Assembly (NCBI GenBank): GCA_013289785.1
Contig: JABCZE010000037.1
Span: 1-9,635 of the forward strand
DNA: 9,635 nucleotides
Direction: 5' to 3'
Source: Vulcanimicrobiota bacterium
GTDB taxonomy: Bacteria > Vulcanimicrobiota > Vulcanimicrobiia > Vulcanimicrobiales > Vulcanimicrobiaceae
Shown here one piece after another: positions 6,441 through 9,635 of this stretch (the first letter of the stretch is position 1; every line of letters starts with the position of its first letter). Below the pieces are notes generated by a model. That model was not told the origin of the DNA, made no database searches, and worked only from the letters and a program-made list of their open reading frames with translations. The translations under genes were made by a program, and so were the position numbers.

Positions 6441-7412
6441 CTACGCTGAATTCGCGCAGATCGTAAGGGCTTGAGCCCGTTCGTTGAGGGGGATGAGCCG
6501 CTGCCCGTCCCTTGCGATGAAAGCGATTCCGTTCTCTTGTAGGATGGTGGTGACCCAGCCCGTAGCGCGGTCCGGCGGTGCACCGAACGCTAAGACGGGC
6601 TCCGCGCCGGCTACCTCAGCTTTGTAGCGCACTCGATAGTCGAAAAGCTGGCCCATGCCATAACGCATCCTATCCACGGACTGCCGCGCATCGTTTAAGC
6701 TCTTTGCTTCGACCAGCAGTGTCTGATCACCGTAACGTACGAACAGGTCGATGTTATTATTGTACCAGCAGCGACCGCCGATCCGTTCTGCCGAGCGCCG
6801 AATCAACTCCAAGGTGGCATTGTGGTCCTTGCGAGCGCGTTCTTGCAGGGCCGCCGACTCGTATACGCTGGGAAGCGCCTTTCCCGATGGGACGTACCCC
6901 GTTCCCTCGGGAATAATCAGCGCCTCACGAAAAACGTCTTTCGGCGCCTCCGTGATAAGCGGAGAGTAGCCGGTGGACAGCACCGATTCGGTGGTGACGG
7001 GCACAAACTCGCGGGATGCCGACACTCCGCCGAGCATGAGGATCCTGTAGTATGCTGTTTCACGTATCTGCCGCGCTGCACTCTGGAACTGCGGCGACGT
7101 GAAGCCTTCCGTCTCGACGAATACACTGTTCTGGCGCAGAGGGACCGGGTGCTCAAAGGGCTCGTACCAGGCAATGTCCACGTACCAAAGATTTGGTCGT
7201 GCCCAGTCCTCAATCGATACCCCAAGTACCCCATGGCCGATGTAGGTTGACCGCTCTCCCTCGAACGCTCCCGTCGCTGGGCGGTAGTAGACGAAACGAT
7301 CGAAGTCATTGATCCGACCTCGGTACTGCCGCGGGTAATGGTAGATCACACCCTCACGATCGTTGTACTTCTGGTCGCCATGCCAGGTGCGTTGGCTCAG
7401 GACAACAGGCAT
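6441..7412 (-). CDS. PUA/EVE-like domain fused to PD-(D/E)XK restriction endonuclease
   Basis: This is a 323-residue protein in two parts. The N-terminal ~100 residues (KYNDREGVIYHYPRQY, then DFDRFVYYRP, STYIGHGVLG, WYVDIAWYEPFEHPVPL) resemble the PUA/EVE-like domains that precede nucleases in modification-dependent restriction proteins. This assignment is from pattern memory and is less certain. The C-terminal part is a restriction-endonuclease fold: H198 in KDHNATLELIRR, Asp222 in NNIDLFVRYG, E235-A-K237 in LLVEAKSLN, and Q255 in YGMGQLFDYR. Together these make the D...ExK...Q set of active PD-(D/E)XK enzymes, so the catalytic residues look intact. It ends with a small alpha/beta tail (VTTILQENGIAFIARDG). 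The ATG has an AAGGAGG site 5 bases away. It lies 27 bases upstream of the DpnI-like gene and is probably in one operon with it. Likely role: cutting modified or foreign DNA. Confidence 0.85.
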   Translation of the reverse strand: MPVVLSQRTWHGDQKYNDREGVIYHYPRQYRGRINDFDRFVYYRPATGAFEGERSTYIGHGVLGVSIEDWARPNLWYVDIAWYEPFEHPVPLRQNSVFVETEGFTSPQFQSAARQIRETAYYRILMLGGVSASREFVPVTTESVLSTGYSPLITEAPKDVFREALIIPEGTGYVPSGKALPSVYESAALQERARKDHNATLELIRRSAERIGGRCWYNNNIDLFVRYGDQTLLVEAKSLNDARQSVDRMRYGMGQLFDYRVRYKAEVAGAEPVLAFGAPPDRATGWVTTILQENGIAFIARDGQRLIPLNERAQALTICANSA

Positions 7413-7417
7413 CGCAG

Positions 7418-7424
7418 CCTCCTT
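7418..7424 (-). promoter_or_regulatory. Consensus Shine-Dalgarno site before the PD-(D/E)XK gene
   Basis: On the minus strand AAGGAGG is followed by 5 bases and then the ATG at 7412. It is the strongest ribosome binding site in the window and fixes the start of the endonuclease gene. It implies independent, efficient initiation after the 146-base gap, unlike the coupled starts further downstream. Confidence 0.85.
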
Positions 7425-7455
7425 AGCCTTCTGCTCGACGATTCATGTCGCCGCC

Positions 7456-7519
7456 CGCAACCTCGGAGCTGTACGGCCGCACAAGGCCGCAGCCGTACCA
7501 GTCAGCAGCCGAGGTCGCG
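7456..7519 (-). repeat. Nested inverted repeat between two nuclease genes
   Basis: The inner stem is GTACGGCCGC (7471-7480) against GCAGCCGTAC (7489-7498): ten pairs with an 8-base loop, one pair being G-U in the minus-strand RNA. The outer arms are ACCTCGG (7460-7466) and CCGAGGT (7509-7515). They extend to 7456 and 7519 with a single mismatch, giving 10 of 11 paired positions. No T-run follows on either side. It lies in the 146-base gap after the first HNH gene and about 45 bases before the start codon of the PD-(D/E)XK gene. It could be an attenuator, a terminator that needs Rho, a binding site for a dimeric regulator, or a remnant of a mobile element. Confidence 0.6.
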
Positions 7520-7558
7520 CGCCACGACAGGATTTGCGAGATCGGTGACATCAATCTA

Positions 7559-8467
7559 TTAGCCCTTGAACCGTTCGCTCGTGTGCCATTCGAGGTACTC
7601 CTTTGCCGGGCGGGCATCCAAAGACACAGTATCGCGGACGGAGGTACCGTGAAGGACGTAATAGTCGCGCCCGTTCTCAAATTCATCTCGGATCGCTTTG
7701 CTTACAAGAAAACGCCGGTCCGGCGTAACGGTAACGTATCCGTCGTCGAAGAGTTTGTGGATGTCTTTCCTGAGAAGTAGTCCGTTCGAGAGATTGTGTT
7801 CCTTAACCAGACTGAACGGCTTGATGTGCGCGGCATCGAGAACCGGGCGCGTCCGCTCTCCCGTAACGGCGCATCGCATCTGATACTGTTTTTCGAGCTC
7901 GATGCGAAATGTTGCTTGCCCCAGGCGTGGCACGACCAGCACCGGCTTGCCGACTCCGCCCTTGATGATCGCCGAAGCCTCAGGGTGCTGCTGGACACGG
8001 GCCGCCATTTCCTCACGAAGCTTAATCCCAGTCTCAGTTCTTGCGTCGAACGATTTAATCGGTCCGTACATGCGGCCGTAACGCGCGTACTCGATCGGGC
8101 TTTCGAAGTATTCGGGGTTCGACAGGAAAGCGCAACCTATTCGGCCGACGCTGTTTTGGGGGATGCCTCTGAGCTTCGCGATCTTCGCTAGGAACAGCGC
8201 GAAGTCATTGAAGCCATTCGCCTCGCCGCTGGCATCCCACGCCACGCTGATAGGCATGGATTCGAACGCGGCAAAGAATGCGCAGCCCCAAATCTCGTTC
8301 GTTCCACGAATGAGAAAAAGCCACGGAGTTCCCTTTGCGAGATTCATCGACGTGACTCCCGGGCGCCAGAAGTTGATTTGCGTCAGTTCCGGACGAACGC
8401 GCAGAAAGCGATACCAATCGGGATCGGTCGCCGCTACAACAATCCGAAAGAAGGTCTCGTCCGCCAA
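7559..8467 (-). CDS. HNH endonuclease with N-terminal reader-like domain
   Basis: This is a 302-residue protein. The C-terminal region from about 187 is an HNH_2-type nuclease: RIELEKQYQMRCAVTGE, then LDAAHIKPFSL with D211 and H214, NGLLLRKDIHKLFDDG with N228 and H237, and the trailing LHG segment. The N-terminal ~125 residues (DPDWYRFLRVRPELTQINFWRPG, WLFLIRGTNEIWGCAFFAAF, SVAWDASGEANG, GRIGCAFLSNPEYF) form the compact domain commonly paired with this HNH type. It is thought to be a PUA/EVE-like reader of modified DNA; that role is inferred. The only usable start is TTG at 8467, because an in-frame stop lies at 8518-8516 and no ATG or GTG intervenes. There is no good ribosome binding site. 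The gene is first in the cassette, 48 bases after the dehydrogenase stop, so it may be read from that transcript. Confidence 0.88.
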   Translation of the reverse strand: MADETFFRIVVAATDPDWYRFLRVRPELTQINFWRPGVTSMNLAKGTPWLFLIRGTNEIWGCAFFAAFESMPISVAWDASGEANGFNDFALFLAKIAKLRGIPQNSVGRIGCAFLSNPEYFESPIEYARYGRMYGPIKSFDARTETGIKLREEMAARVQQHPEASAIIKGGVGKPVLVVPRLGQATFRIELEKQYQMRCAVTGERTRPVLDAAHIKPFSLVKEHNLSNGLLLRKDIHKLFDDGYVTVTPDRRFLVSKAIRDEFENGRDYYVLHGTSVRDTVSLDARPAKEYLEWHTSERFKG

Positions 8468-8515
8468 CGGCTGTTGGCTTGGTTGACTACCGAGAGATTC
8501 CTTTTCAGTCCAACG

Positions 8516-9274
8516 TTATTCGATCGTCTTGCGGGAGATCCGGACCAAGAGCCGGCGCGGACTCAGCCGGGGACCCAGTGCGACGAGGTTGTTGAAGAAG
8601 CCTGGAATCACGAGATCTCGGCCTCGCAGCATGCCACGGTAGCCGGCGCGCGCAACCGTCGCCGCATTGGCGACGGGCAGCCGTTTGAAAAGACGCGTCG
8701 TGTTCGCGTGTGCGCGGTCGGCGAAACCGGTCGCGGTGGCTCCGGGGCAGAGGCAGGTCACGGTGACGCCGGTGCCGCGCAGTTCCTCGGCAATCGCTTG
8801 CGAGAACGAAAGCACGTACGCCTTGCACGCGTAGTAGACCGCCATAAACGGACCGGGGAGAAACGCCGCGGTCGAAGCGACGTTCAGCACCCTTCCCGCT
8901 CCACGCGCGCGCATCCCGGGCAGATAGCCACGCGTGAGTTCGGTGAGCGTCAGCACGTCGAGCAGCACCTCTTCACGGATTCGTTCCTCCGGTATCTCGT
9001 CGAATCGCCCGTTCGTCGCAAAGCCGGCGTTGTTGATCAGTACGTCGCACTCCGGCACGCGTGCGACTACCTCTGCCGCCGCGCCAACTCGGCTCAGATC
9101 GAGCGCCAGCGTCTCGACGTTCACGCCATAGCGACTTCGCAGATCGGCAGCGATCGCGTCGAGCTTGCCGGCTGAGCGCGCGATGAGCACGAGGTCGTGC
9201 TTATCCGCCGCGAGCAGCTTTGCAAACTCGAGCCCGAGGCCGCCGGAAGCTCCGGTAACGATCGCGCGGCTCAC
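8516..9274 (-). CDS. Short-chain dehydrogenase/reductase (DltE/YqjQ-like)
   Basis: This is a 252-residue classical SDR. The nucleotide-binding motif TGASGGLG is at 7-14, IARS (31-34) marks the cofactor-specificity region, LDLS is at 59-62 and NNAG at 81-84. The catalytic set is Ser134 (NVAS), Tyr147 and Lys151 (YYACK), followed by PGATATGF at 177-184. Length and motifs match NAD(P)-dependent oxidoreductases of the family often annotated DltE- or YqjQ-like. The substrate is not predictable. The start is GTG at 9274 within a GTGA overlap with the stop of the acetyltransferase gene, so the two genes form one operon. The C-terminal hydrophobic and basic segment (FFNNLVALGPRLSPRRLLVRISRK) may touch the membrane or a partner. 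It is high in GC, unlike the nuclease genes that follow. Confidence 0.92.
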   Translation of the reverse strand: MSRAIVTGASGGLGLEFAKLLAADKHDLVLIARSAGKLDAIAADLRSRYGVNVETLALDLSRVGAAAEVVARVPECDVLINNAGFATNGRFDEIPEERIREEVLLDVLTLTELTRGYLPGMRARGAGRVLNVASTAAFLPGPFMAVYYACKAYVLSFSQAIAEELRGTGVTVTCLCPGATATGFADRAHANTTRLFKRLPVANAATVARAGYRGMLRGRDLVIPGFFNNLVALGPRLSPRRLLVRISRKTIE

Positions 9275-9635
9275 GTGCTGTGCGTCCGGCCGAAGAGCAA
9301 GCCGTCGCAGACCGTGCCGCTACGATCGACGTACAGTTGCGGCGATCTCCCTTCGAGCGTGAAGCCGCATTTCTCCAGCACTCGTGCCGATGCAACGTTC
9401 GGCGCGAAGACCGTAGCTTCGAGGCGGCGCAAGTCGCCGCTTTCCAAGGCGAGATCCGAAAGCATGCGCGCCGCTTCGGTGGCTATGCCGCGCCCCCAAT
9501 ACGCTCGGCCGAGCCAATAGCCGAAGAGCGCGGTGCCCGTGCGCTCGCCGCCGAGCGGTACGACGGCGATGCCGCCGGCTATGGCGCCGTCGACCTCGAT
9601 CGCGAGGATTCGCCTGCGCGGGTCGGCCGTGGCGA
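9271..9635 (-). CDS. GNAT-family (RimJ-type) N-acetyltransferase, C-terminal part
   Basis: The 5' end lies outside the window; about 120 codons are present. The visible part has a strand region (ILAIEVDGAIAGGIAVVPL), then GYWLGRAYWGRGIATEA, the acetyl-CoA pyrophosphate-binding motif A with the R-G-x-G/A pattern. It ends with VFAPNVASARVLEKCGFTLEG, the N-x-x-S-x-x-V-x-x-K-x-G-F signature of RimJ/RimL-type GNAT enzymes. Such proteins acetylate amino groups of proteins, antibiotics or small molecules; the acceptor cannot be told here. An in-frame ATG at 9465 exists but falls inside motif A, so it is not the start. The stop codon overlaps the GTG of the dehydrogenase gene, indicating coupled translation. 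Confidence 0.93.
   Translation of the reverse strand, partial: ATADPRRRILAIEVDGAIAGGIAVVPLGGERTGTALFGYWLGRAYWGRGIATEAARMLSDLALESGDLRRLEATVFAPNVASARVLEKCGFTLEGRSPQLYVDRSGTVCDGLLFGRTHST

Noticed and set aside
8484..8513. Possible promoter for the nuclease cassette on the minus strand (TTGGAC, 18 bases, TAGTCA)
   Set aside because: The -35 is fair but the -10 matches the consensus poorly and would place the transcript start almost at the TTG codon. It is too weak to annotate.
4345..8520. Direct repeats or an integrase/att site bounding the nuclease cassette
   Set aside because: By eye no shared repeat was found between the two edges and no integrase or transposase gene is present, so a mobile-element boundary cannot be claimed.
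8378..9175. Plus-strand frame of 265 codons over the dehydrogenase gene
   Set aside because: It is antisense to a fully motif-complete SDR and rich in Arg, Gly and Gln with no family signature.

Overview
The window is GC-rich and densely coded; no intergenic stretch exceeds about 150 bases. It looks like a chromosomal segment of a free-living, high-GC, Gram-negative-type bacterium: there is a lipoprotein with a clear lipobox, two proteins with Sec-type signal peptides, and exported beta-propellers. The exact lineage cannot be fixed from the sequence. An Eremiobacterota/Acidobacteriota-like soil bacterium is only a guess. There are no rRNA or tRNA genes, IS elements or CRISPR arrays.

Region 1 (1-1992, minus strand) is an apparent three-gene operon. 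An exported YncE-like YVTN beta-propeller is coupled by a TTGA stop/start overlap to a roughly six-helix membrane protein. After 47 bases comes the first ~103 codons of a selenium-binding protein/methanethiol oxidase (SBP56), cut by the window edge. Region 2 (2057-4386, plus strand) holds a lipoprotein beta-propeller, a 60-aa Cys-containing small protein, an exported alpha/beta hydrolase with an Asp nucleophile, and an isochorismatase-family gene broken after about 50 codons.

Region 3 (4430-8467, minus strand) is the accessory part: five co-directional genes, at least the last three translationally overlapping. In transcription order they encode an HNH endonuclease with an N-terminal reader-like domain, a PUA-like/PD-(D/E)XK endonuclease, a DpnI-like protein, a second HNH endonuclease and a MazG-like NTP pyrophosphatase. 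No DNA methyltransferase gene is present, so this resembles a modification-dependent (type IV-like) defence cassette rather than a classical restriction-modification locus. The DpnI-like protein carries its winged-helix domain at the N-terminus (C-terminal in DpnI itself) and has Gln in place of the catalytic Glu. That suggests it may be a methyl-GATC reader working with the overlapping HNH protein. A 64-base nested inverted repeat sits between the first two cassette genes.

Region 4 (8516-9635, minus strand) returns to housekeeping-type genes: a GNAT acetyltransferase (5' end outside the window) coupled by a GTGA overlap to a short-chain dehydrogenase. The truncated isochorismatase gene next to the distal end of the cassette fits an insertion or deletion scar at an island boundary.
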